Source: Cellulomonas sp. JH27-2 (GTDB taxonomy: Bacteria; Actinomycetota; Actinomycetes; Actinomycetales; Cellulomonadaceae). From it: 64,000 nucleotides of DNA. A program made the position numbers and the translations under genes. The stretch is taken from NCBI RefSeq assembly GCF_014837175.1, contig NZ_JACYFR010000002.1, forward strand, positions 744,001 through 808,000, given 5' to 3'. Below, in pieces: positions 42,269 through 50,846 of this stretch. The notes under the pieces are model-generated. The model did not search any database, was not told the DNA's origin, and saw nothing but the letters and a program-made list of their open reading frames with translations. Numbering within the stretch: the stretch's first letter is position 1; each line of letters begins with the position of its first letter.

Positions 42269-42858
42269 GCATCGCGCTCAACGTAGCCCGGGGTGGGGCG
42301 GCGGTGACGCTCGGCCTCGCGGTCGTGGTGCCCGTCTCCCTGCCCTGGGCGGGCATATCCACCGCGACCGTTGGTGGCAGGAGCATGACCCCGACGTACG
42401 CGGTCGGGGACATCGTGTGGACGGCGGTGCGCGAGGTGCACGTCGGAGACGTCGTGCGAATCCGGCAGGGCAACGAGAGCTTTGTTCATAGGGTCACGGC
42501 GATCGACGACGCGTCAGGTCGCATCCACACCAAGGGCGACGGAAACCCGCACCCCGACCCCGGCACGACCGCACCGGCCGATGTGCATGGCGTCGTGGTC
42601 GCTCACGCTGGCGGCCTACGGGCGGACGCGTGGCGCTACGGCACGACGTGGCCCGCGCGGTCCGCAATGGCGCTGCTCGCCGTCCTCCTATGGCCCACCA
42701 GCACGAAGCGCCGCTCCCGCCAGCTGGCGGTCGCACCCGTGCCGTCGCGCGTGGACGACCAGCCCGCCCCGGGACACACAGGGCCGGTTCGTCCGGAGGG
42801 CGCGGGTGAGGTGGTGGTGCCGGGAGTGCGGCGGCGACGGGACCTACGGTCAGCCTGA
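42265..42858 (+). CDS. SipW-like signal peptidase I
   Basis: A 197-residue membrane protease. The catalytic Ser40 is in GGRSMTPTYAVGD and His75 in ESFVHRVTAI replaces the bacterial-type Lys, as in SipW and archaeal/ER signal peptidases; TKGDGN with a following DP completes the family motifs. One N-terminal and one C-terminal membrane helix are visible, then a basic tail. The GTG overlaps the TasA-like stop (GTGA), so substrate and peptidase are made together. Confidence 0.85.
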   Translation: MSIALNVARGGAAVTLGLAVVVPVSLPWAGISTATVGGRSMTPTYAVGDIVWTAVREVHVGDVVRIRQGNESFVHRVTAIDDASGRIHTKGDGNPHPDPGTTAPADVHGVVVAHAGGLRADAWRYGTTWPARSAMALLAVLLWPTSTKRRSRQLAVAPVPSRVDDQPAPGHTGPVRPEGAGEVVVPGVRRRRDLRSA

Positions 42859-42932
42859 GCGACAAACCCGACGACGACCCCCGCACACCTGCACAAGGGA
42901 GCGAGGGTCGCGTCATGCCCAGACGTGCGTCC

Positions 42933-43832
42933 CTACTTCGATTTGCCGTAGAACTCGACTTCGGTAGGCCGAGCGAGGTCGACCTTCGCCGCTTGACCTG
43001 CGCTCGAGTACGTGCCCGCTGCACCGAGGCACCTGGTGTTCACGTCGTCGTCGACGAACTGGTAGACACCGTCGGTAACGACGAAGGACGCGTTCTGCGG
43101 GTCGCGGCTCGCTCGGTCGTCGCCGTACTGGCCTGCTCGGGCGACCGCCGTTTCCCCTGGTTCGAGGTCCTTGCCGTGAAGGGTAAGGCCGAACTGACCG
43201 GGGATCTCCCACGGCTGGACGCCATCTGGCATCGAGTAGTAGCCATCGTGAACGAAGTTCCAGCCATCGACCCGCACAGTGAAGTCCGAAACGTTGATCT
43301 TCTCAGACGATCGGTTCGTCACGGTGACGTCTACGACAGCATCCGCGTCGACGACATCGGGGTCGTGGGTCTTCCAGCCGGACACCCTCGCCCACGTCAC
43401 GGCGAATGTCGGCGCAGCGCATGGGTCCGCCGATGGGCTAGGACGCGCCGCCTCCGCCGATGGGTGTGAGCTGACGGCCTTTTCGACTTGGGCGCGCACA
43501 GCAGCATCCTGTGTGAGCAGGTCGAGGGTGCGCGCGTTGTCGATGGGACTGACCTTCAGTTCGACCTCCGCCTTCGGGTCGAACTGCGTTCCGGCCTTTT
43601 GGACTTGGCCGACGACGGCCCAGGTCGTCCAGTGGACAACCGCACCGCCCGCGACCCGCTTCGCGGAGACGTGGTCAAAGCCTGCGTCATTGAGAAGGTC
43701 CTCGGCGACGTCGAGCCGTTGCCCCGTCACGTCTGGCACTTCACGGGCCTTGGGACCACCGCAACCGCTAAGAGCGACGACGAGTGCCGTGGCAAACACG
43801 GCAACGGCTGCGACTCCACGGGTTGACCTCAT
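42933..43832 (-). CDS. Secreted lipoprotein with PASTA domain
   Basis: A 299-residue protein with a signal peptide and lipobox LSGC (Cys24). A PASTA-like domain (EVPDVTGQRLDVAEDLLNDAG, residues ~31-95) is followed by a spacer and an Ig-like/DUF4352-like beta domain with an NVSDFTVRVDGWNF strand (~150-290). PASTA domains bind cell-wall fragments or act as spacers. It is convergent with the SipW-like gene. It may be surface-exposed with the pilins and TasA-like protein. Confidence 0.78.
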   Translation of the reverse strand: MRSTRGVAAVAVFATALVVALSGCGGPKAREVPDVTGQRLDVAEDLLNDAGFDHVSAKRVAGGAVVHWTTWAVVGQVQKAGTQFDPKAEVELKVSPIDNARTLDLLTQDAAVRAQVEKAVSSHPSAEAARPSPSADPCAAPTFAVTWARVSGWKTHDPDVVDADAVVDVTVTNRSSEKINVSDFTVRVDGWNFVHDGYYSMPDGVQPWEIPGQFGLTLHGKDLEPGETAVARAGQYGDDRASRDPQNASFVVTDGVYQFVDDDVNTRCLGAAGTYSSAGQAAKVDLARPTEVEFYGKSK

Positions 43833-43941
43833 CTGAACATCATCGGTCCCGACCGCTGCGTCCTGAACCTCAGTAGAAGACGGGAGGGCTTCGGACGGTC
43901 GCGCCGTGTACAGGTCGAGTGTCGCGGTCTACCGTCACCCT

Positions 43942-44103
43942 GTGACCGAGCAGACGTGGACGCTGCAGGAACTGCGGGACGAGCTAGAGCGGTTCGAGCG
44001 GGCTCTGAAGGCGGCGGGAAAGGCGCCCGACACCGTGAACACATACGTCGGGCGGAGCCGGATCTTCCTCCGCTGGCTTGCTGACGACTACGTGCCGCGC
44101 TGA
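43942..44103 (+). CDS. Small SAM-like (integrase core-binding-like) protein
   Basis: A 53-residue protein starting VTEQTWTLQELRDELERF and continuing LKAAGKAPDTVNTYVGRS. This matches the N-terminal SAM-like core-binding helices of tyrosine recombinases but has no catalytic domain. Small free-standing copies are common in actinobacterial genomes. The GTG at 43942 is preferred over the further upstream start at 43906. It could be a DNA-binding adaptor or a truncated integrase. Confidence 0.5.
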   Translation: MTEQTWTLQELRDELERFERALKAAGKAPDTVNTYVGRSRIFLRWLADDYVPR

Positions 44104-44161
44104 GGGCCCACGCCTCGCCGGGCATTTCGCCTCGACCTGTCTGGCGTGGCACGGTGCGGGC

Positions 44162-44767
44162 GTGACGACGCGACTCCACCCTGACCTAGTCGCGCTTGGG
44201 CGACCCGACCTGCTGGTGGGCCGCGATGAGGACGACCTGCTTCCGGCGCTGCTTACTGGTGCGGTCCACGAGGCCGGGCACGCCGTCGCGCGGATGCATC
44301 AGGACGTCGATGGCGGCGACCTGGTGCTCCGGCCAGATGGGACGGGTGTCTCTCATGGTGCAACACCGGCACCGCCGCGTTGGGGTGTGCCAGTGCTGCT
44401 CGCGGGCGGTGTCGCAGAGGCCGAACTTGCTGTACGCGTGAGTGGCGACGAGGGCGTCAGGGTGGACGCCTACGGCTCCGGCGCCGTCGACCTGGACATC
44501 GCGACGTTGCGCGCCCGGCCTGCCGACTGGGTCGACACGCTCGACGAAGCCGTCGCCATCCAGCTCGTCCGCCAGAACTGGGCGGCGGTCCTGCGGCTCG
44601 CGGCCGCGCTGCTCGCCGCACCGAACGGCCGGCTCAACTGGGAGCAGCAGACCAACCTTGCCGGGACAATCGCCGAAGCCGACGAGGACGCCGTCATGGA
44701 CCTACACGAACGGCTCGATGCAGGACAGCTCGAGTTACTCACCGCGCGGGTGCACGCGCATCGCTGA
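44162..44767 (+). CDS. HExxH-containing protein, FtsH-like (M41) peptidase fold
   Basis: A 201-residue protein with a zinc-binding VHEAGHAVARMH motif near residue 41. An alanine-rich helical C-terminus (WEQQTNLAGTIAEADEDAVMD) follows. There is no AAA domain and no membrane segment, so it is like the isolated M41-fold proteins found on plasmids and phages. It starts with GTG. Whether it is an active protease cannot be told. Confidence 0.7.
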   Translation: MTTRLHPDLVALGRPDLLVGRDEDDLLPALLTGAVHEAGHAVARMHQDVDGGDLVLRPDGTGVSHGATPAPPRWGVPVLLAGGVAEAELAVRVSGDEGVRVDAYGSGAVDLDIATLRARPADWVDTLDEAVAIQLVRQNWAAVLRLAAALLAAPNGRLNWEQQTNLAGTIAEADEDAVMDLHERLDAGQLELLTARVHAHR

Positions 44768-44968
44768 GCGCCCAAGACGCGACAGGACCGTGACTTCAGC
44801 ACCAGACGACGCCACGCGGCCCGGGGCCCGGGGCCCGGCCAGCACTTCCCAAGAAGCGGGGGCCAGGCGGTAACGGGCTGGCGCATGCTCGCGCGTCGGT
44901 GCTGAGTGCGGTCATGCCATGAGTCGCGCGACTGCTGGCCTCCAGGCGGTGCCAGCGGCGCACGAGCA

Positions 44969-45056
44969 GCACGCGTGCGGCGCATGGAGGTGACCGCAGG
45001 AATAGCACGCGTGCGTGCTAGAAATCTATGCCGACAATGTCAGCACGCTAGCGTGC
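44969..45056. repeat. Cluster of three palindromes built on GCACGC/GCGTGC
   Basis: Three perfect palindromes, GCACGCGTGC at 44969-44978 and 45005-45014 and GCACGCTAGCGTGC at 45043-45056, are spaced about 36-38 bases centre to centre. The region is 81-168 bases before a small HTH gene and ~340-425 bases before the Rep-like gene. They look like operator or iteron/partition sites. Confidence 0.6.
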
Positions 45057-45136
45057 GCGCATTCTGACCTGCAGTTCTAGCTGTATAGACGTTCAAGTAT
45101 CCTTGACGTAGTTGCGACACCGATCAAGGAGCAGAC

Positions 45137-45325
45137 ATGAGCCAGGCAGAACGCACAGCGCTCGACGCGGTCGACCGCGCATGCGCACTGCGACGAACAG
45201 CCGAAATCGAACGAGCGCGCGCCATTGCGGCCGCTCGGTCGGCAGGTCTCTCCCTCAAGGTCATCGCAGAGGCCGCCGGGGTCAGCGCGCAGCGAGTGCA
45301 CCAAATGCTGACGGAGGCCCACTAA
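45137..45325 (+). CDS. Small helix-turn-helix DNA-binding protein
   Basis: A 62-residue protein with a C-terminal HTH of the sigma-region-4 type (GLSLKVIAEAAGVSAQRVHQ). AAGGAG lies eight bases before the ATG. The palindrome cluster just upstream is a plausible autoregulatory site. It probably controls or assists the replication-like gene that follows. Confidence 0.75.
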   Translation: MSQAERTALDAVDRACALRRTAEIERARAIAAARSAGLSLKVIAEAAGVSAQRVHQMLTEAH

Positions 45326-45393
45326 CCGAAAAGTGAACCGCCGCCCCGGTCCAGGAGGCGGCGGTTCCAAGGAGCCTGAAAAGGAGGCCCCGA

Positions 45394-47589
45394 ATGCGTG
45401 CTACCAGTGTAGCCGGCTCTCACGATTCGTCGCTGACGGACGCGACCCGATTCGCACCCAAAGTGCTTGCTCGCGGTGCGTCGACGTACGGGCGCCCACT
45501 GCGCTTGGACGGAAATGGCGAACCGCAGCCCATCGACGGCCTATACGTTCAGTTCAAGGACGACCCGACCGCAGGCGCGCTGTATCGGTTCAAGGACCGG
45601 CTCATCCTCGCTGACATCGACACGCGCGCCGAGTACCGCACAGTCGTCGGACTCATCGTCGAGCGCGAGCTTGAGACAGGTCGGCCCGCACACGTCGCAT
45701 GGAAGACCGGGGGGGTGACCGATGATGGCGACGACCGCCTTGCGGTCGTCGTGTCTGACCCTGACCCCGCCTGGCGCCGCCGATTCATTGAAGAGCTGCA
45801 CCGAACGCACCCGAGGACAGGGCGGTGGGGGAACCAGTACTCGCGCGCCCCGGGGACCATCAACATCAAGCCTGGGGCGCGGTTGACCGTTGGGCACCTG
45901 TACGAACTGCTTCCCGCCGGGCCACGGCGAATCAGGCTCAAGGACACTGACGCGAGGATGCTTGACCGGTCAGCCGCATGGCGACGCAAGTATCAGCCAG
46001 CCGCCTCGGTGAGCTTCGGATCTGAGGCTCGGAACTCTGAGTCGGCAGGAATCCCTCCATACAAGACACGCCCCAGAGAGCAGTTCGGCACTTACCGCGT
46101 CGGTCCGTCTCCTGGCCCATCCCAGTACCCCAGTAGTCACGACGACGTCGATGTGGCCACCCTGCTGGGGTATCTGCCTGCGTGGGCGCAGGCTGCCGCT
46201 CGTCTCGACCGGCCGAAGGGTGCACGGTCTGGCCCTGAGTTGGACGTGTGCCGTGGCGCTTTCCTCGCTGGCCTTGCGCCGGTGGACCTGCATCGCATCC
46301 TGTGCGCGGTGCCTGCAGGTGGCAGGTGGAGGGCGGACCGGCGGACCGTCGCGACGGCGGCGCAACGCCTGCGGGCCGCTGAGCGGTGGCTGGCCACGCA
46401 TCCAGGCGCTGGGGAGCGTGTGGTGTCTCCTGAGGCCCGTGCGGCGGCCGTGGCAGTTTGGGACGGCGTGCTGGCGGACGCAGCCGCCACGGGTCTGTCA
46501 GCGACCCGATGGGCGGTGCTGCTCCGGCACCGTGTGCTCGGTGTGGATGACGCGAGCGGGTCGTGGCTCGGGTCGGTGCGGGACCTGGCGGTCGGGGTAG
46601 ACCGCTCGCTCCTGGGCGACGCGCGGGCGGACTTGGCACGGTGGGTGGTGCTGGAACGGCCGGGGTCCGGTGGTCGTGGCCGGGAAGCCGCGTCGTGGGC
46701 GTTGGCAGAGCCATTCCGCGAGTCGGCAGGAATCCCACACGAAAGTTCGGGTTCGGTAGAGGTGCTCCGGGCATGGGCAAATGAAGTCGCGAAGCTCGTG
46801 GAGGGCGACCTGTGGGCGCCAGCCCATCAAGGCGCGCGCACCGACGAGCAGGCGCCGGAACGGTGTGCGGCGTCTGCTGCGGACGCCCTCGTGCTCGCGG
46901 CCGTGACCGTCGGTCTTCCGCTTGACGACCTCCTGCGCATGGTCAACGTTCGTGAGCGGGCGTTCCGTGACTGGACGGCCTCGGCGGCCGGACTGGGCCT
47001 TATCGTGCGCGCTGGTCAGCGCTCGGAGTGGCGCGTCGGAGAAGACGTCGACGTCGTCGCCGCCCGAGTCGGTGCCGTAGGCCGTGCCGCCGCGCACCGG
47101 GAGGCTGTCGCCCACGAGCGCGCTACCGCTGACGAGGTCGACGCGCTGGCGACTGCGGGCGACGGTGTGGGCATCGGGGCGGTCCGCTACCGGGAACGTC
47201 TGCGGACCGCACGTAGAGCCGGCCGTCCCGTGAATCCCGCTCGCCGTGGTGCGCGTCCCGGCGATAGCGAACTCGTGGTGCTGTTTGAGGACGACATTCT
47301 CGGGCTCCAGACGGGCTTGACGCAGCGCGACCTACGGAACGGCGCGGCCGGGCTCGTTGACGGTTGGACGGCCCGTTGGGTCGGCGGAGACGTCGAGTCG
47401 AAGCGGGCGGTCTACGCGGAGGTCGAGGCGTGGGTGCCGGCGGCGAGCGGCGACACCGCTGCGGTCGCGTCGCCGAGCATCCTCCCGGCCTCGCCCCCGC
47501 GCCCGTTCAGCGACCCCGACGCGTTCCAAGACGTCGGAGACTTCACTTGGGACCCCCTTGCTGTCGTGGAGCCGCACACGGCCGCGTAG
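45394..47589 (+). CDS. Primase-like replication initiator (RepA/AEP-like)
   Basis: A 731-residue protein. The N-terminal region (LILADIDTRAEYRTVVGLIV ... PAHVAWKTGGV) followed by a WGNQYSRAPGTINIKPG segment resembles archaeo-eukaryotic primase/PrimPol-type replication proteins. The middle and C-terminus are helical and Ala/Arg-rich (RTVATAAQRLRAAERWL ... YRERLRTARRAGR). It is probably the initiator of an integrated plasmid. AAGGAGG precedes the ATG. It is the largest gene of the replication-like region. Confidence 0.65.
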   Translation: MRATSVAGSHDSSLTDATRFAPKVLARGASTYGRPLRLDGNGEPQPIDGLYVQFKDDPTAGALYRFKDRLILADIDTRAEYRTVVGLIVERELETGRPAHVAWKTGGVTDDGDDRLAVVVSDPDPAWRRRFIEELHRTHPRTGRWGNQYSRAPGTINIKPGARLTVGHLYELLPAGPRRIRLKDTDARMLDRSAAWRRKYQPAASVSFGSEARNSESAGIPPYKTRPREQFGTYRVGPSPGPSQYPSSHDDVDVATLLGYLPAWAQAAARLDRPKGARSGPELDVCRGAFLAGLAPVDLHRILCAVPAGGRWRADRRTVATAAQRLRAAERWLATHPGAGERVVSPEARAAAVAVWDGVLADAAATGLSATRWAVLLRHRVLGVDDASGSWLGSVRDLAVGVDRSLLGDARADLARWVVLERPGSGGRGREAASWALAEPFRESAGIPHESSGSVEVLRAWANEVAKLVEGDLWAPAHQGARTDEQAPERCAASAADALVLAAVTVGLPLDDLLRMVNVRERAFRDWTASAAGLGLIVRAGQRSEWRVGEDVDVVAARVGAVGRAAAHREAVAHERATADEVDALATAGDGVGIGAVRYRERLRTARRAGRPVNPARRGARPGDSELVVLFEDDILGLQTGLTQRDLRNGAAGLVDGWTARWVGGDVESKRAVYAEVEAWVPAASGDTAAVASPSILPASPPRPFSDPDAFQDVGDFTWDPLAVVEPHTAA

Positions 47590-47623
47590 GCACCCACTGC
47601 CTGCCCTCGTCCGCTCTCCCCGG

Positions 47624-47658
47624 ACTCCCCGCTTCTTCCTGAGAGGCGGGGAGTTTCT
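47624..47658 (+). terminator. Rho-independent terminator after the Rep-like gene
   Basis: ACTCCCCGC (47624-47632) pairs with GCGGGGAGT (47646-47654) and is followed by a T-rich run. It lies 35 bases beyond the stop. Confidence 0.75.
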
Positions 47659-47775
47659 GTTTGTCCAGTGCGCCGGGTGGGTGCGGAGTTGGGTTAGCAC
47701 GGTGGCGCGCAGAACGCGGATTTACGTATACACGTTAGGCGATAGAGGGAGTTCTAAACGTACCGTTCTCGCGCA

Positions 47776-47844
47776 TTGACAGGTCAACAAAATGCGTCTG
47801 GAGCTGGAGGTATAACTGAAGCATGTCCGATTTATCCGAATCGG
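47776..47844 (+). promoter_or_regulatory. Upstream region of the HTH-HNH gene with two inverted repeats
   Basis: TTGAC-AG-GTCAA at 47776-47787 and CCGATT/AATCGG arms at 47827-47844 lie 35-100 bases before the ATG at 47879 in an AT-rich stretch. TTGACA could also serve as a -35, but the nearest TATAAC is too far (29 bases). Operators are more likely. Confidence 0.4.
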
Positions 47845-47878
47845 CAAACGCTTCAAGTACCGAAAGGCACCAAACATC

Positions 47879-48628
47879 ATGGCACTCAACGCACCCCTCG
47901 ACCGCACCGGTAACCCCGACGACCTCCTCACCACTGAGGAAGCCGCAACACTGCTCGGAATGTCGTCGCGTTCCTTCGCCGTTGTCCGCTCCGCTGGGAT
48001 GGAACTCGCGCCCGTCGCCAAACACTGCCGACGCAACATGTACCGCCGCGGTGACGTGTGGGAGATCGCAGACGCCCGTTCAGCGGGCCGAGCAACGATG
48101 CGGTGCGAGATCCCCGACTGCACTCTCATCGGCACAGTGAGCCGAGGCGGGTTGTGCCGCCAGCACGCATCGCTCGCCGAGCTCGACGGCACACGCGCCG
48201 GACTTCGCGGCCGACCACCCGTCCGGTCCCGCTCCCTGACCCGCGAGGCCCGGTTCGCGACCTACGTGCGCGAGGTCGAGGACGACAAGTGCTACGGCTG
48301 GCTCGGTGCCCGTTCCGGGAACGGGTACGGCAACGCCGTCGATGGCGGTCGCTACCGACCAGCGCACATCGTCGGTTTCGAGCTGGCGAGGAAGCGCCCC
48401 GTTCGTGAGGGGTACGAACTCGACCACGAGTGCAACCAGCGCGCGTGCGTCCGCGTCGGGCCAGGCCACGTCGTCGAGGTCACCCATGCCGAGAATATGC
48501 GCCGCATGGCGGAGCGGCTACGGGCTCGTCGCCTGGCCGAAGCCGAGGCGTACGCCCGCGGCACGCTCACCCTCGACGCCGACTTGGCGGACGCTCTGGG
48601 CGACGTGTCCGGAGCGGTGGCGGCGTGA
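47879..48628 (+). CDS. HTH - zinc-finger - HNH endonuclease fusion protein
   Basis: A 249-residue protein. An N-terminal MerR/excisionase-like HTH (LLTTEEAATLLGMSSRSFAV) is followed by a CxxC-type segment (MRCEIPDCTLIGTVSRGGLC) and an HNH_3 domain (CYGWLGARSGNGYGNAV ... ELDHECNQRACVRVG), with catalytic His in LDHEC. Phage homing endonucleases share this last region. A role in element mobility, regulation or defence is possible. Its stop overlaps the next GTG. Confidence 0.75.
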   Translation: MALNAPLDRTGNPDDLLTTEEAATLLGMSSRSFAVVRSAGMELAPVAKHCRRNMYRRGDVWEIADARSAGRATMRCEIPDCTLIGTVSRGGLCRQHASLAELDGTRAGLRGRPPVRSRSLTREARFATYVREVEDDKCYGWLGARSGNGYGNAVDGGRYRPAHIVGFELARKRPVREGYELDHECNQRACVRVGPGHVVEVTHAENMRRMAERLRARRLAEAEAYARGTLTLDADLADALGDVSGAVAA

Positions 48629-49029
48629 GCTCGCCCACCCTCCCGCCAGGCGCCTCTGTCCACGAGCAGCAGGGGCGCATGGGAGCCGTCCAGCACCTCA
48701 CCGTGACAGCCGACGCCTACCTGGGCTGGTCGCAGGCTGGCCGTGTCGATGCGCTCGTCGAGACCGTACTGCTCCTGGACGGGGCTTTGGCGCGTGGGTG
48801 GGATGCTCGGTCCCTCGCGTGGGTGGTGGAGCAGCATGCCGTGCTCGGCACGATGCCGCCCGCCAGGGTGCTGCACGTCCCACAGAGGTGGCCGGACGAC
48901 GAAGACGAGGACGCCCAGCCCGAGCCTGTTGCGACGGTGATTGACCTGGTGGCCTGGCGCGCCCGCCGCCGTCAGCCGATCGACCACGGACCTACGCGTC
49001 CGACCCGTCCGACGAAGCTCACAAGCTGA
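48625..49029 (+). CDS. Small hypothetical protein coupled to the HNH gene
   Basis: A 134-residue protein. A helical centre (DAYLGWSQAGRVDALVETVL ... SLAWVVEQHAVLG) leads to a basic, Pro/Thr-rich tail. The GTG overlaps the HNH stop. The family was not recognised. Confidence 0.55.
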   Translation: MSSPTLPPGASVHEQQGRMGAVQHLTVTADAYLGWSQAGRVDALVETVLLLDGALARGWDARSLAWVVEQHAVLGTMPPARVLHVPQRWPDDEDEDAQPEPVATVIDLVAWRARRRQPIDHGPTRPTRPTKLTS

Positions 49030-49067
49030 CCGCTGGCGCACGTCCCGCCCTCCTGACGGCCCAGAAC

Positions 49068-49301
49068 GTGCCCACGGTCCGGCTGGCGGCCTGCGCCCAT
49101 CTCAGGTCCTCAGAACTCGTCCTCGCACGTGGTCCTGGACGTGGCGTGCTGGGCCTCGACGACCGGCTCGTGACGGCGACCGGGCTCGGGTGGGAGCAAG
49201 GGCGTGCGCTCGGGTGGGAAGCCCGGGATGGACGGCAAGTGGAGGCCACGGAGCGGTTCCCCGGTGTTGAGCACCTGGAGGACGACGTGCCGCCCTGGTG
49301 A
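49068..49301 (+). CDS. Small hypothetical protein
   Basis: A 77-residue protein (MPTVRLAACAHLRSSELVLA ..., GTG start) with a beta-rich middle and an acidic Pro-Pro-Trp end. Reading-frame quality is fair and it lies in line with its neighbours. It may be non-functional. Confidence 0.4.
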   Translation: MPTVRLAACAHLRSSELVLARGPGRGVLGLDDRLVTATGLGWEQGRALGWEARDGRQVEATERFPGVEHLEDDVPPW

Positions 49302-49416
49302 GCGACTCATGTGGGACCCGAGGTCTCACCGTGAGAGACGGGCGAAAGTGAGCCCATCGGGACTGTACGGCCCGCCGGGTGGTCGTTTCGCCGTCGGAAC
49401 GGCCCGCCTGCGCCTA

Positions 49417-49446
49417 GTAGGTAGAGAGCAACTGCGCTCTCCCTAC
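49417..49446. other. Imperfect hairpin upstream of the 49461 gene
   Basis: AGTAGGTAGAGAGC and GCGCTCTCCCTACT form a 14-base stem with two mismatches around AACT, ending 14 bases before the next ATG. It could be a terminator for the preceding genes or occlude the next gene's translation start. Confidence 0.4.
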
Positions 49447-49460
49447 TGATCGGAGCCACG

Positions 49461-49880
49461 ATGCACAGCCACAGCCAGGTCACGAGCCGCCAGATCCGTC
49501 AGCGCCGTGAGGAATCCGAACGCCTCGCGAGAGTCCTCGCAGCGACAGCACACCGCCTCACGACGGCTGAGAACGACATGCACCTGCTTGTTGCTGCACG
49601 CGCCGCCTACGCCATCGGGGTGCAGCTCGACGACCACCGACGATGGACGCAGCACGCCGCCCTCACCAGCACCGACCCGGCTGTGCTGACGCTCCTGCAC
49701 CGGATTCAGACGCTCATGCAGGTGCTCGACCTCCTGCACGCGAAGCACCGGGAAGCCCTCGACCGCGGGTGGGCAGTGCTCAAGGGCGACAACGGCCACG
49801 AGCCGGACCACCGCCCGGGACTGCGCCACAACATCCAGGTCGTCCACGGAGGCGCACCCGGCCTGGGCAAGCGGGCCTGA
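49461..49880 (+). CDS. Helical hypothetical protein
   Basis: A 139-residue, mostly helical protein (QIRQRREESERLARVLAATA ... HRIQTLMQVLDLLHAKHRE), probably coiled-coil. It is divergent to nothing and convergent with the next gene. The function is unknown. Confidence 0.55.
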   Translation: MHSHSQVTSRQIRQRREESERLARVLAATAHRLTTAENDMHLLVAARAAYAIGVQLDDHRRWTQHAALTSTDPAVLTLLHRIQTLMQVLDLLHAKHREALDRGWAVLKGDNGHEPDHRPGLRHNIQVVHGGAPGLGKRA

Positions 49881-49920
49881 GGCGAAGAGTCGTGCCCAAA
49901 CGTCGCCAGCAAGGGTTGTT

Positions 49921-50541
49921 CTAGCTCGACAGGATCCACGTGTAGCTGCCGTCGCTCCAGTCGATCGTCGCGTCGTATGGCCAGCCCAGATACGTGCCGT
50001 CGTCGTTGTCCTTGTACCGCGCGAGGCACTCGTAGGTCGTCGATTGTGCGTCGAGGTCGTTCGTCGAGCCACCCCCGGTCGCGGTGCAGTTAACGCTCTT
50101 GATGGGCCCTGTGAGCACACCGTCCTTGACCTGCTTCTTGGCGTCCTTCTTCACGGTCGCCTCAAGGTCGGTCACGGTCTCGGCCCTGACCGCACGCTCG
50201 GCGTCGTCCGCTGCGTGCTGGTCGGCGGCTGCCTGGTCTGCGGCGGCTTGCGCGGCGGCGGCCTTCTCAGCAGCGGCCGATGCCGAGGCTGCAGCGGATG
50301 CGGACGCAGTTGCGGCACGGTTGTCTTCGGCTTGCTGGTTCTGGGTCACGGCTACGGCCGTTCCGATACCGGCCACCAGTAGAACTGCGACGACGACGAC
50401 GCCGATACGCAGGAGGGTCTGCTTGTTCGTGCCCTTCTTGACGTACGGCTTGCCGCAGTGGGGGCAGAACGCGCCCGGCGTCTGCGAAAGTGCGGCGCAG
50501 TGCGGGCAGACGCGCGTAGGGACTGGTGGCTGTTCGGTCAC
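49921..50541 (-). CDS. Zinc-ribbon membrane protein with coiled coil and C-terminal secreted domain
   Basis: A 206-residue protein. An N-terminal zinc ribbon (CPHCAALSQTPGAFCPHCGK) is followed by a transmembrane helix (LLRIGVVVVAVLLVAGIGTAV), an Ala/Gln/Asp coiled coil (~75-115) and a small beta domain ending in WILSS. This zinc-ribbon/TM/DUF4333-like layout is common in actinobacteria. The likely role is an envelope-associated sensor or stress protein. Confidence 0.72.
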   Translation of the reverse strand: MTEQPPVPTRVCPHCAALSQTPGAFCPHCGKPYVKKGTNKQTLLRIGVVVVAVLLVAGIGTAVAVTQNQQAEDNRAATASASAAASASAAAEKAAAAQAAADQAAADQHAADDAERAVRAETVTDLEATVKKDAKKQVKDGVLTGPIKSVNCTATGGGSTNDLDAQSTTYECLARYKDNDDGTYLGWPYDATIDWSDGSYTWILSS

Positions 50542-50780
50542 GGCGCCAGGCTAGGGGCTCCGGTCGCACCGAATGTGGGACGCAGGCGCGCTCGCGGCCG
50601 ATTCACCCGGTGGCCCACGTCGCACGAGCTGACCCGAGACGACGTTCCGCGCCCTTCTCCCGCCCTAGTACGGCCCCCGACTTGCCGGCGCCCACACCCG
50701 GCGTTTGAGGCCCGCAGGTGCCCGCCACGCACCCAGGTCGCCCCGTCCGGAACGCCGTCGACCGGTCCCGGTACGCACGA

Positions 50781-50824
50781 AGCGCCGCCCGGGCCCGTGA
50801 TGCTGGGAGGGACCGGGCGGCGCT
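50781..50824 (-). terminator. Terminator downstream of the winged-helix/nuclease-like gene
   Basis: A 12-base stem (50781-50792 with 50813-50824) lies just beyond the stop at 50847 on the minus strand. No other feature is seen in the rest of the ~300-base gap 50542-50846. Confidence 0.6.
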
Positions 50825-50846
50825 CGTTGGGTGGGTGAGCAGGAGG

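Noticed and set aside
44969..45056. Palindromes as a CRISPR array
   Set aside because: The units are short palindromes (10-14 bases) without constant repeats, and no cas genes are near.
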